A stretch of DNA of 38,527 nucleotides from WTAW01 sp964406575 (GCA_964406575.1 CAYOSH010000035.1:1-38527), one strand, 5' to 3'; shown: positions 24,688-32,940, numbered from the stretch's first letter. The notes: generated by a model not told the origin, from the letters alone. Numbers and translations: made by a program.

Positions 24688-25194
24688 TCACTCTTTGCAC
24701 TTCAGCTCGATCAGCGGCTTTTCCGAATCGACAAGATCCCCTTCGGCCACATGGATCTTTCTGACAAAACCATCGATGGAAGACTTGATCTCGTTTTCCA
24801 TTTTCATGGCCTCCACGATAGCTAGGGTCTGGTTTTTCCTGACCTCATCATTCTCTTTGACATTGACTTTGATGACCTTCCCGGGCATCGGGGCCTTCAC
24901 CATGAGCTTATCCTCTTGAGATCCTTCCTCGCCCAATAGCGCCCTCACGCTATCGCTCAAAGGTTCCTGAACCGTGAAATTGTGACCTTGAAAATACAGA
25001 TACCTCTTGTTATTATCTTTGACCACATAAACACGGTACGACCTGTCTCCTATAAGGATGGAAATAATTCCTGGCGAGATGGACTGGATGTCGGCTTCAT
25101 AGGTCAAATCGTCAGCGGTGACCACATAACGGCCCTCTTTTTTTTCCAATGTGATTTTTTTCAAGACATCATCGATCAAGAATTCGTAATCCAC
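24688..25194 (-). CDS. Biotin carboxyl carrier subunit of acyl-CoA carboxylase
   Basis: 168 residues from GTG 25194, one base after the TAA of the biotin carboxylase gene, with GGGAG about 5 nt upstream. The frame stays open for 29 more codons upstream inside the previous gene. The C-terminal 75 residues are a biotinyl domain: APMPGKVIKVNV, then the biotinylation motif EAMKMEN with Lys131, then GDLVDSEKPLIEL. The N-terminal 90 residues (VDYEFLIDDVLKKITLEKKE onward) resemble the BT domain that links biotin carboxylase and carrier in methylcrotonyl- and propionyl-CoA carboxylase alpha chains. So this is the C-terminal third of a split alpha subunit. It carries carboxybiotin from the upstream biotin carboxylase to the carboxyltransferase encoded further upstream. 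Confidence 0.85.
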   Translation of the reverse strand: MDYEFLIDDVLKKITLEKKEGRYVVTADDLTYEADIQSISPGIISILIGDRSYRVYVVKDNNKRYLYFQGHNFTVQEPLSDSVRALLGEEGSQEDKLMVKAPMPGKVIKVNVKENDEVRKNQTLAIVEAMKMENEIKSSIDGFVRKIHVAEGDLVDSEKPLIELKCKE

Positions 25195-25195
25195 T

Positions 25196-26701
25196 TTAAC
25201 TCCCACCTCCCATACGCCATTTCCCCAGTGTCTGCCATGGCGATATAACCACATTCTGGTCATATGCAAATCGCAAGCCAAAAGGTTTGGAACCGCTATC
25301 GAATGCCGATGCCAGAGCAGCTATCATACGAGATTTTTCGTTTTTTTCTTTTCCTTCCCATCGGGCAAAATATTTCTCGATATAGTGTGTCGTCGTCTCT
25401 CCCGCTTGGAATTGGGGATGGGCGATCACATCCTTGAGGAAATTGATGGTTGTCTGTATGCCCAGGATAACATAGTCATCAAGAGCCTTGATCATCCGCT
25501 GGCAGGACATTTGTCGGTTCTCTGACCAGACGATGAGCTTAGCCATAATGGGATCATAATAAATGGGAACATCACAACCGCTGGCGATGCCGCAGTCGTG
25601 CCGGATTCCCGGCCCGCTGGGTTCTTTCAAAAAGAGGACTTTCCCTGCAGAAGGCAGGAAATTGTTGAAGGGATCTTCGGCATAGATCCGGCATTCGATC
25701 GCATGGCCCTGCTGTTCAAGTTCGTCTTGCGTCAAAGAAAGCTTTTTTCCCGCTGCAATCTCTATCTGCTGATGGACCAAGTCAATTCCTGTGATGAATT
25801 CGGTGACAGGATGTTCGACCTGAAGACGGGCATTCACCTCAAGGAAGTAGAAATTCTTTTTTTTGTCCAGGAGAAATTCCACAGTTCCTGCGTTATTGTA
25901 TCCTGAGACCTGGATGACTTTTTTTGCTGTCTCACCCATTTTTACGCGGAGCTCCGGATCCAGTGCTTGAGACGGAGATTCCTCCACGATCTTCTGATGC
26001 CTTCTCTGGATGGAACACTCTCTCTCGAAGAGATGAACGGCATGGCCGTAATTGTCGGCCAGGACCTGGAATTCCACATGTCGGGGCTCTTCGATGTATT
26101 TTTCCAGATAGACGGATTCATCCCCGAACGCAGATTTGGCTTCTCGTCGGCCGGCCTCTATGGCTGCCCTCAGTTCCTTCTGGCTTTGAACGATCCGCAT
26201 CCCCTTGCCTCCACCCCCCGCTGAAGCTTTGACCATGACGGGATACCCGATCCTCTGTGCCTCTCTCTCATATTCTTCAACAGCGGAAGGGATACTCTTC
26301 ATTCCAGGGATTATGGGGATTCCGGCCTTTTCCATCGTCTGGCGCGAACGGACTTTATCGCCAACGAGCTTCATAGCCTTGGAATTGGGACCTATGAACA
26401 CGATTTCCTCCTGCTCGCAGCGTTTGACAAAACCGGCATTTTCAGCGAGAAAACCATAGCCGGGGTGAATGGCCTCTGCGCCAGTCTGTTTGGCAGCTTC
26501 GAGGATCCGGCCCATGTTGAGGTAACTCTCAATGGCCGGTGCCGGGCCGATGTTGAGAGCCTCGTCTGCAGAGATGACATGGAGGCTGTTTCTATCGGGA
26601 TCAGAAAATACGGCCACGGTTGAAACACCCATCTCCCGACAGGCTTTGATGATCCGGACGGCGATCTCTCCTCGATTGGCAATCAATATCTTCTTGAACA
26701 T
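25196..26701 (-). CDS. Biotin carboxylase subunit of 3-methylcrotonyl-CoA (acyl-CoA) carboxylase
   Basis: 501 residues. ATP-grasp biotin carboxylase: the N-terminal FKKILIANRGEIAVRIIKAC, the nucleotide loop KASAGGGGKGMRIV, ECSIQRRHQKIVEESPS, and the active-site segment FLEVNARLQVEHPVTE. It carboxylates biotin with bicarbonate and ATP. Stand-alone AccC proteins are about 450 residues; the extra 50 residues here end in VVISPWQTLGKWRMGGGS, which looks like the start of the BT linker of MccA/PccA-type alpha chains. Then the frame stops and the carrier gene begins one base later in another frame. The neighbouring MccB-like carboxyltransferase and hydratase make methylcrotonyl-CoA the most likely substrate. 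Confidence 0.9.
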   Translation of the reverse strand: MFKKILIANRGEIAVRIIKACREMGVSTVAVFSDPDRNSLHVISADEALNIGPAPAIESYLNMGRILEAAKQTGAEAIHPGYGFLAENAGFVKRCEQEEIVFIGPNSKAMKLVGDKVRSRQTMEKAGIPIIPGMKSIPSAVEEYEREAQRIGYPVMVKASAGGGGKGMRIVQSQKELRAAIEAGRREAKSAFGDESVYLEKYIEEPRHVEFQVLADNYGHAVHLFERECSIQRRHQKIVEESPSQALDPELRVKMGETAKKVIQVSGYNNAGTVEFLLDKKKNFYFLEVNARLQVEHPVTEFITGIDLVHQQIEIAAGKKLSLTQDELEQQGHAIECRIYAEDPFNNFLPSAGKVLFLKEPSGPGIRHDCGIASGCDVPIYYDPIMAKLIVWSENRQMSCQRMIKALDDYVILGIQTTINFLKDVIAHPQFQAGETTTHYIEKYFARWEGKEKNEKSRMIAALASAFDSGSKPFGLRFAYDQNVVISPWQTLGKWRMGGGS

Positions 26702-26820
26702 TCTTTTTCCTTTTTATGTTTTCAGTATCATATCCACCAAAAACCTTCAGTTTGTTCGGGGAACAGATCCTACATCATAATTTCCCTCTCCCTAGACCGT
26801 GTAGAGACTATCTCCCAAAC

Positions 26821-26841
26821 GGTCCGCGTGGGGAGCGGACC
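26821..26841. repeat. Palindrome GGTCCGC-N7-GCGGACC (repeat family B)
   Basis: A 7-bp perfect stem with loop GTGGGGA, in the 151-nt gap between the hydratase and the biotin carboxylase genes, inside an apparent operon. On the minus strand it reads GGTCCGC-TCCCCAC-GCGGACC, the same pattern as the copies at 11582 and 36185. Confidence 0.65.
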
Positions 26842-26852
26842 CCACATTCGAA

Positions 26853-27683
26853 TCATTTTTTGCGGCCATTTTTATGGCTAGATTTTTGAGTCCAACGGGG
26901 TTTGCGTTTCTCGAGAAAAGCGCTCATCCCTTCCTGCCCTTCATCGGAGACGCGCAAGTCGGCGATCATACGGGCAGTGTACTCTTTGACGTCTTCGAGG
27001 CTCATGCCGGGTACGTTGAGGATCAACTCTTTGCAGCTGGCAATAGCTTCGGGCCCGGAGTCTAGAAGCTGACCGACTAACTCATCCACACGCTCTTTCA
27101 GCTGATTCTTGGGGACGACCTCATTGACGAGGCCGATCTCTGCAGCTTTCTGTGCGGAGATCCGCTGACCGGTCAGGAAATACTCCCTGGCTTTGCTCTC
27201 ACCGATCTTGCGCACAACATAGGGAGAGATCGCGGCCGGAACCAGCCCGATCTTCACCTCACTCAAACCAAACTTGGCATCCTCAGCAGCCACCGCAATA
27301 TCACACACAGAGAGAAATCCGGTGCCTCCACCTATAGCGGCACCATTCACCATTGCGATCGTTGGCTTGGGCAGCGTGTAGATTTTATGCAGAACTTCTG
27401 CCAATTGGAGAGACTCCTCAAGATTTTGATCGAAGGAATAGTGAATGATCTCACGCATCCAGTTGATGTCCGCTCCGGCACAGAAGGATTTGCCCTCTCC
27501 TGTCAGAATGACAACTCTGATGGAGTTATCCACTCTGACTTTATCGAAAGCGTCAGTCAACTCCAGGATCGTTTCAGAATTGAAGGCATTGTGGACCTCA
27601 GGTCGATTGAAGTTGACCTGAAGAACAGTCCCTTTCTTCGTCAACACAATCGTTTTGTATAAAAGTGCTGTCATCTCTTGCAT
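26853..27683 (-). CDS. 3-Methylglutaconyl-CoA hydratase-like enoyl-CoA hydratase
   Basis: 276 residues, crotonase fold. The oxyanion-hole segments are KSFCAGADINWM and NGAAIGGGTGFLSVCD. One catalytic Glu is retained in FGLSEVKIGLVPAAIS; the other crotonase Glu position is Gly. The wording SEVKIGLVPAAISPYVVRKI is characteristic of LiuC-type 3-methylglutaconyl-CoA hydratases of leucine catabolism, rather than generic FadB-type enzymes. It interconverts 3-methylglutaconyl-CoA and HMG-CoA. It lies between the carboxyltransferase and biotin carboxylase genes of the carboxylase that makes its substrate, which supports the call. The C-terminus has an unusual basic tail, KSSHKNGRKK. Neither possible start (27683 or the ATG 9 nt later) has a strong RBS. 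Confidence 0.8.
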   Translation of the reverse strand: MQEMTALLYKTIVLTKKGTVLQVNFNRPEVHNAFNSETILELTDAFDKVRVDNSIRVVILTGEGKSFCAGADINWMREIIHYSFDQNLEESLQLAEVLHKIYTLPKPTIAMVNGAAIGGGTGFLSVCDIAVAAEDAKFGLSEVKIGLVPAAISPYVVRKIGESKAREYFLTGQRISAQKAAEIGLVNEVVPKNQLKERVDELVGQLLDSGPEAIASCKELILNVPGMSLEDVKEYTARMIADLRVSDEGQEGMSAFLEKRKPRWTQKSSHKNGRKK

Positions 27684-27744
27684 ATCATATCGTTTATCAA
27701 CTGTATTCCACTTTTTCTATTCTTTGCTTTCCATCCCTGTCCTG

Positions 27745-29352
27745 CTACATCCTGAAAATACCGACCTTATAATCCGGAACTGGAGCGTTCAGGCTCATGG
27801 CGATTCCCAGGGCCAAGGCCTCTCTCGTTTTTAGAGGGTCGAGGATTCCGTCATCCCAGAGGCGAGCCGTACTGTAATAAGGGCTTCCCTCATGTTCATA
27901 TTTTTCCAGGATCGGCGTTCTCATTTTTTCTATTTCGGCTTTTGTCATTTTTTTGCCCTGAGATTTTAAGCTCTTGACTTTGACAGTCACCAGCACATCC
28001 GCGGCCTGTTCCCCGCCCATGACACAGATCCGGGCATTGGGCCACATCCAGAGCAATCTTGGGAGATAGCCTCTGCCGCACATGGCATAATTCCCTGCGC
28101 CGTTCGAGGCGCCCAAGATCACCGTGAACTTGGGCACATCGGCATTGGCCACCGCATGCACAAGCTTTGCGCCGTCCTTGGCGATCCCGCCGTGTTCATA
28201 CTGCTTGCCCACGATGAAACCTGTGATGTTCTGGAGGAAGATAAGCGGAACCTTCCGCATCGAACACAGGGTGACAAAATGGGCGCCTTTCACGGCGCTC
28301 TCCGAGAAGAGGACTCCGTTATTGGCAACAATTCCCACGGGATATCCCATGATCCGGGCAAAGCCACAGACTAAGGTCTGACCATAGAGCTCCTTGAATT
28401 CCTGAAACCGGCTGCCGTCGATAATGCGGGCGATAACGTCCTTGACGTTGTAGGGCTTCCTCACATCGGTGGGAACGATCCCATATATCTCTTCCGGGTC
28501 ATAGTAGGGGTCTTCGGGCTCAGCGATGTCCAGGGCGAACTTTTTCGGCGGGTCCAAAGTCTCGACGATATTACGGGCGATCTCGAGAGCATGCTGGTCG
28601 TTCTGGGCATAATAATCGGATACGCCGGATATGCGGCAGTGCACATCAGCCCCACCCAGCTCTTCATCTGTCACATCCACGCCTGTTGCCGCCTTGACAA
28701 GCGGTGGGCCTCCGATAAATATCGTGCCCTGCTGGCGGACGATGACTGTCTCGTCGCTCATGGCCGGCACATAAGCACCGCCTGCTGTGCACGAACCCAG
28801 AACAATGGATATCTGAGGAATGCCGAGTGCGGAGAGCCTTGCCTGGTTATAAAAGATGCGGCCGAAATGCTCCTTGTCTGGAAAGGTTCCCTCCTGAAGA
28901 GGAAGAAAAATCCCACCGGAATCAACGAGGTAGATACAGGGAAGGCGATTGTCAAACGCTACAGTCTGGGCCCGGATATGTTTTTTGATCGTCATCGGGA
29001 AATACGTTCCCCCCTTGACAGTAGGGTCGTTGGCCACAACCAAAACCTCCCGGCCATGAACAACGCCGATTCCCGTGATGATGCCTGCACTCGGGGCTTC
29101 GTTCTCGTACATATCATAGGCAGCCAGCGGTGTGAATTCCAGAAAAGGCGTATTCCGGTCAAAGAGTTTTTCGAGGCGTTCCCGAACTAGAAATTTTCCC
29201 CTGGATTTCTGGAGATCCCTGTATTTCTTCGGGCCTCCTTCTCTGATCTTTGCATAGCGTCCGTTATGCTCTGCGACAAGGCTCTTCATATGGGTAAAAT
29301 TTGCTTTATACTCTTTGCTCTGGGTGTCCACTTTACTGTCTATTCTAAACAT
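27745..29352 (-). CDS. mccB: 3-Methylcrotonyl-CoA carboxylase carboxyltransferase (beta) subunit
   Basis: 535 residues, the usual length for MccB. Two crotonase-like halves: the N half contains GRGKFLVRERLEKLFD-like sequence and the C half GFIVGKQYEHGGIAKDGAK. The segment LPCIYLVDSGGIFLPLQ, then FPDKEHFGRIFYNQARLSA and VLGSCTAGGAYVPAMSDE, follows mitochondrial MCCC2 closely and distinguishes it from propionyl-CoA carboxylase. It transfers CO2 from carboxybiotin to the gamma carbon of 3-methylcrotonyl-CoA, giving 3-methylglutaconyl-CoA; the reaction is reversible in principle. The start at 29352 has GAGG 7 nt upstream. It is the first gene of the four-gene set with the hydratase and the split alpha chain. 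Confidence 0.92.
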   Translation of the reverse strand: MFRIDSKVDTQSKEYKANFTHMKSLVAEHNGRYAKIREGGPKKYRDLQKSRGKFLVRERLEKLFDRNTPFLEFTPLAAYDMYENEAPSAGIITGIGVVHGREVLVVANDPTVKGGTYFPMTIKKHIRAQTVAFDNRLPCIYLVDSGGIFLPLQEGTFPDKEHFGRIFYNQARLSALGIPQISIVLGSCTAGGAYVPAMSDETVIVRQQGTIFIGGPPLVKAATGVDVTDEELGGADVHCRISGVSDYYAQNDQHALEIARNIVETLDPPKKFALDIAEPEDPYYDPEEIYGIVPTDVRKPYNVKDVIARIIDGSRFQEFKELYGQTLVCGFARIMGYPVGIVANNGVLFSESAVKGAHFVTLCSMRKVPLIFLQNITGFIVGKQYEHGGIAKDGAKLVHAVANADVPKFTVILGASNGAGNYAMCGRGYLPRLLWMWPNARICVMGGEQAADVLVTVKVKSLKSQGKKMTKAEIEKMRTPILEKYEHEGSPYYSTARLWDDGILDPLKTREALALGIAMSLNAPVPDYKVGIFRM

Positions 29353-29837
29353 GTCTTTACCTCATTCCCGGTCTTGACAGCCTTTCCCATCGATGCCGCC
29401 CTTTTCAAATACGCTCAACTTCATCAACGGAAAAGACTCGAATCTTCTATCAATATTATGTTCAAATGTCCTTTTGTTCAACTATTAACTGAATTATTCA
29501 TAAAAACTTCCGATCCCTCCCTTAAAAAAGTCTCGTTCATATGATCGGCATTTTTTACCCTTCGGGCGAGCCGATCTCAATACATCTGCTTCGTCGTAGC
29601 TCATTCACAGTAGTTCACTACAGTTTCATGAGCCACATTCCTCGCAGCTACATCAATCTCGGCTCGTGAATAATCCATCTTTTCTGATTTATTCATAAAA
29701 ATCGCTGATACACAACCTTGTAATAGAGAGGAAATCCAACTCTAAGTTATAACAATCGGACTTTGATGGCTAATTTATAACCTGTAGTTAGTTTTTTAGC
29801 CCAAGCCGCGCTGCAGGGCTAGAGAGACTGATCAGAT
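29353..29837. other. Intergenic region with a 100-bp imperfect palindrome
   Basis: 485 nt between the DUF35 gene and the mccB start, both on the minus strand. The large palindrome at 29567-29666 is annotated separately. The rest is AT-rich with repeated ATTCATAAAAA wording on both sides of the palindrome (29496 and 29692 regions). No coding frame is supported. Confidence 0.6.
29567..29666. repeat. 100-bp imperfect palindrome
   Basis: The outer arms CGAGCCGA (29567-29574) and TCGGCTCG (29659-29666) are exact complements. Inner complementary blocks include GCTCAT against ATGAGC, and the centre is GTAG-TTCA-CTAC (29610-29621). The left and right halves are complementary at the ends and centre with mismatches between. 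No transposase is encoded inside. It could be a MITE-like or REP-type element, or a structured RNA. Confidence 0.6.
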
Positions 29838-30230
29838 TTATTGTGGAACGAACTTGTATCCGTAGCAAAGAATCCCTGATTCTCCCATCTCATAGATCTT
29901 ACGGAACTCAACCCTCACATTCATACCTATCTTGATGTCTCCGAAATCACAGTCCACAATCTGTCCGGCAATTTTAGTCCCATCGTCCAAAGCCACGATG
30001 CCCACTGCATAGGGTGCCTGGTCCACAAAACGGTGTGGGGGTACACGGATGATCGTGTAAGTCAGGACTTTTCCTGTTTCTGCGAGTTTTGTTTTTTCCA
30101 GTTCCTGGCTCTGGCAGACATTACATATCAGCCTCGGAGGAAAAAATATTTTGCCGCAGTTTTTACACTTATTGGCTTCCAGCCGGTATCTCTGGGGAAT
30201 CTCTCTCCAATATCTTGCTGGTGTCGACAT
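29838..30230 (-). CDS. DUF35 zinc-ribbon/OB-fold protein, thiolase partner
   Basis: 130 residues, the standard length. The N-terminal helix (MSTPARYWREIPQRYRLEAN) is followed by a zinc ribbon with Cys22, Cys25, Cys36 and Cys39 (CKNC and CNVC), then an OB fold (LTYTIIRVPPHRFVDQAPYA and onward). In archaea this protein bridges acetoacetyl-CoA thiolase and HMG-CoA synthase and provides the shared CoA-pantetheine site that channels acetoacetyl-CoA. Here it follows the thiolase gene by 12 nt and the HMG-CoA synthase gene lies before that, the same arrangement as in archaea. RBS AGGAGGAGG is strong. Confidence 0.9.
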   Translation of the reverse strand: MSTPARYWREIPQRYRLEANKCKNCGKIFFPPRLICNVCQSQELEKTKLAETGKVLTYTIIRVPPHRFVDQAPYAVGIVALDDGTKIAGQIVDCDFGDIKIGMNVRVEFRKIYEMGESGILCYGYKFVPQ

Positions 30231-30242
30231 TTCATCCTCCTC

Positions 30243-31397
30243 CTATTCTCTCTCAAAGATGTGGACGATTGAGCTCGCTCCACTTCCGCCCATGTTCTGT
30301 GTCATGCCGATCCGGGGATTAGGGACCTGCCTGTCGCAGCACTCCCCCCTAAGCTGCTTGACGATCTCGACAGCCTGAGCAACTCCAGAAGCACCGACCG
30401 GATGCCCTTTAGCTTTGAGTCCGCCACTGGGATTGACAGGGATCTTTCCATCAAGAGCAGTCAATCCCTGCTCCACAGCTTCGCCTCCTTTGCCTTTTTC
30501 CACAAAACCAAGGGCTTCCGTCACACAAATTTCAGCGATGGTGAAACAGTCATGAACTTCCACTATATCGATGTCCTCAGGTTTTTTGTCAGCCATAGCA
30601 TACGCACTCTTGGCTGCAAGGTAAGTGGAATTGAGCCAAGTGATATCCGTCCTTTGAGCGAGTTCGATCGTATCTGTGGCGTGGCCTAATCCGATTATCT
30701 TAACCAAAGGTTTCCCATATTTTCTTGCCAGTTCTGCAGGATACAGGACGATCGCTGCCGCTCCGTCTGTTATGGGGGAGCAATCCAAAATCCTCAGTGG
30801 ATCGGCCACCATAACAGAGTCAAGAACCTGATCCACCGTGACTTCAAAGGGAAATTGAGCAACGGGATTTTTTGCCCCGTTTTTATGGTTTTTTACCGAC
30901 ACCATAGCCAACTGTTCACGCGTCGTACCGTATTTTTCCATGTGGGCCATAGCGATTAAAGCATAGAGCCCGGGAAATGTTATGCCGTGGTACCCCTCGT
31001 ACTCCTGGTCGGCTGCAGTCCCCAAGGCATATGTGGCTTCGTTTCCGCTCACGTCTGTCATTTTTTCGATCCCACTGACCAGAACAACGTCGCTCATCCC
31101 GGATGCGACCTCCATGTAGCCCAGCTTCAGGGCAAGCCCGCCTGAGGCACAGGCGGTCTCCACTCTTGCCGAGGGAATGGGTGCCTGTCCCAAATAATCG
31201 GCCAGGAGCGCAGCAATGTGCTCCTGCCCCACAAACAGACCGGATGACATGGAACCCACATAGATAGAATCGACCCTATCAACGCCCGCATCTTTTAAGG
31301 CCAGAAGAGCTGTCTCGACATAGATATCTCTGAAGGATTTTTTCCAAAGCTCGCCCCACTTGGTAATCCCTACACCTATAGCTGCCACTTCTCTCAT
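30243..31397 (-). CDS. Acetyl-CoA acetyltransferase, archaeal (SCP2-thiolase-like) type
   Basis: 384 residues. The nucleophile is Cys83 in VETACASGG. The C-terminal active-site His is at about 332 in KAKGHPVGASG, and HDCF replaces the NEAF motif of classical thiolases. This HDCF/GHPxGASG combination and the opening MREVAAIGVGITKWGE mark the archaeal SCP2-thiolase subfamily. It condenses two acetyl-CoA to acetoacetyl-CoA, an unfavourable step that needs coupling to HMG-CoA synthase. It is 9 nt after the synthase gene and 12 nt before the DUF35 gene, with AGGAGG before the start, so the three should form one operon and complex. Confidence 0.9.
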   Translation of the reverse strand: MREVAAIGVGITKWGELWKKSFRDIYVETALLALKDAGVDRVDSIYVGSMSSGLFVGQEHIAALLADYLGQAPIPSARVETACASGGLALKLGYMEVASGMSDVVLVSGIEKMTDVSGNEATYALGTAADQEYEGYHGITFPGLYALIAMAHMEKYGTTREQLAMVSVKNHKNGAKNPVAQFPFEVTVDQVLDSVMVADPLRILDCSPITDGAAAIVLYPAELARKYGKPLVKIIGLGHATDTIELAQRTDITWLNSTYLAAKSAYAMADKKPEDIDIVEVHDCFTIAEICVTEALGFVEKGKGGEAVEQGLTALDGKIPVNPSGGLKAKGHPVGASGVAQAVEIVKQLRGECCDRQVPNPRIGMTQNMGGSGASSIVHIFERE

Positions 31398-31406
31398 TGT
31401 TTCCTC

Positions 31407-32453
31407 CTACTCGGCCTTCCTGATCTTATGCCTGAACTTGGCGTATTCGCCGTATTCCAGGTATTTGATGTTCTGCCTCAAAAGGTCTCTGGTCTTTGGA
31501 GCACTCTCCCGGACCTCATTGATCCTCTTTGTGACCTCAAAGATAAATCCATCACTCCCTGCACCCGATCCATAGGAAACAAGCAGGATCATATCTCCTG
31601 GCTGAGAGATGTCCAGAGTGGAGGTTAGACCTAAAGGGGATGAAGCGGAATATGTGTTCCCAAGCTTGTTGACCAACCAGCCGGGCTCGATCTGCTCATT
31701 CTTGAATCCCAGCATCTTCCCTACCCTGAAGGGGAACTTTCCGTTGGGCTGATGAAAAATGACATACTGGAAATCCTCCGGTTTCATCCCGGCTTTATCC
31801 ATGATCCCTCGAGCTGCCCCTGTGATGTGTTTGAAATAGGCAGGATCGCCTGTAAAACGGCCTCCGTGTTGAGGATAATACTGGTACTCGCGCCTCCAAA
31901 AATCCGGAGTATCCGTCATGTACGAGTATGTGTCCAAGACCTTGGCCACAAGATCGTCTTTGCCAAAAATAAAGGCCGCAGCACCAGCGGCGGCGGAGTA
32001 TTCCAGGGCATCACCCGGAGCCCCTTGAGATGTGTCAGCTCCCACACCGAGTCCATACTTGATCACCCCAGATCTCACCAAATTCAGGGCTATAAACATG
32101 CCCTCAGTTCCTGCTTTACAGGCAAATTCCAGGTCTGCCGAGTGCACATCCGGCGTGGCTCCGATGGCTTCGGCAAGCACTGTGCCACTGGGCTTAACAG
32201 CATAGGGGTGAGATTCCGAGCCGACGTACACAGCACCGATATCCGCAGGATCGATCAGGGCTCTCTTCAGAGCATTCTTGGTTGCTTCCACCGACATGGT
32301 GATAGTGTCTTGATCAGGAGAAGGGACTGATTTCTCCTCGAGCATCAATCCTTTTTTGTAGCTGGGTGCATCCGCTCCCCAAACCTTCGCGATCTCCTCG
32401 ACCTTGATTCTGTTTCGGGGAATGTACGCACCATATCCCACAATACCTTCCAT
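31407..32453 (-). CDS. Hydroxymethylglutaryl-CoA synthase, archaeal type
   Basis: 348 residues, matching archaeal HMGCS (about 350) rather than the 390-residue bacterial MvaS or 500-residue eukaryotic enzymes. The opening MEGIVGYGAYIPRNRIKVEE is nearly the archaeal consensus. Catalytic residues are Glu80 in VGSESHPYAVKPSG, nucleophile Cys112 in LEFACKAGTEG and His234 in IFHQPNGKFP; GNTYSASSPLGL lies in the CoA site. It joins acetyl-CoA and acetoacetyl-CoA to HMG-CoA. It is the first gene of the HMGCS-thiolase-DUF35 operon, with GGGAGG before the ATG. No HMG-CoA reductase or lyase is in the window, so the fate of HMG-CoA must be read from the carboxylase/hydratase genes nearby or from elsewhere. 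Confidence 0.92.
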   Translation of the reverse strand: MEGIVGYGAYIPRNRIKVEEIAKVWGADAPSYKKGLMLEEKSVPSPDQDTITMSVEATKNALKRALIDPADIGAVYVGSESHPYAVKPSGTVLAEAIGATPDVHSADLEFACKAGTEGMFIALNLVRSGVIKYGLGVGADTSQGAPGDALEYSAAAGAAAFIFGKDDLVAKVLDTYSYMTDTPDFWRREYQYYPQHGGRFTGDPAYFKHITGAARGIMDKAGMKPEDFQYVIFHQPNGKFPFRVGKMLGFKNEQIEPGWLVNKLGNTYSASSPLGLTSTLDISQPGDMILLVSYGSGAGSDGFIFEVTKRINEVRESAPKTRDLLRQNIKYLEYGEYAKFRHKIRKAE

Positions 32454-32644
32454 TTAGCGCCTCCCTTCAAGAAGTGAAAAGAATGAGTGTCTCCAAATAA
32501 ATAATTTCATGAGTTATGAAAGACAAAATATCCTCCCATAACTGCTTCCTGAAGTCAATATTTTATAATCTCAAAAGATTTCTTTAATTCTTGATCGCAT
32601 GAATACAAATTGCGTTACTAAGTGTCCCAATTGTGTGGTGGAGA

Positions 32645-32676
32645 GAACCGTGTGAAGGGCCGGATGCACATGGTTC
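32645..32676 (+). other. Hairpin resembling group II intron domain V, probable relic
   Basis: Arms GAACCGTGTG and CACATGGTTC pair over 10 positions with one G-U. Domain V of group II introns has the form GAGCCGTRTG...CACGTACGGTTC around a GNRA-capped stem. The outer helix resembles it, but the inner stem does not show a clean GNRA loop and no reverse transcriptase is near. It may be a decayed intron end or coincidence. Confidence 0.3.
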
Positions 32677-32940
32677 ATCTTCCATGGAGAGATGTGAGGG
32701 AAGTCCGGAACCGAGGCCCTGTCCGTCTGAGCCATATGGTGGGGGGGTCTTTGGCGAAGACGGATTGGGCCTCTGGGTGCTTTCGATTTGACACTGCATC
32801 GCCTTAAAACTAGAATGGGAAGAACCGATATGCTCCTTCTCGATCAAATAAAAATCTCTGACCTTTTTCGCTCTGACTTTGACATTCTTTCAGTCATTTC
32901 ACACGGTTCTAATCTCTATCGATTTTCTCCTGTGAATGAC

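Noticed and set aside
25195..25281. 29-residue longer N-terminus for the biotin carrier protein
   Set aside because: It would lie wholly inside the biotin carboxylase gene in another frame, and an RBS precedes the GTG at 25194.
29780..29822. Terminator at the TAGCCC...GGGCTA hairpin before the DUF35 stop
   Set aside because: On the minus strand the stem is followed by A-residues, not T-residues, so it does not fit an intrinsic terminator for the operon.
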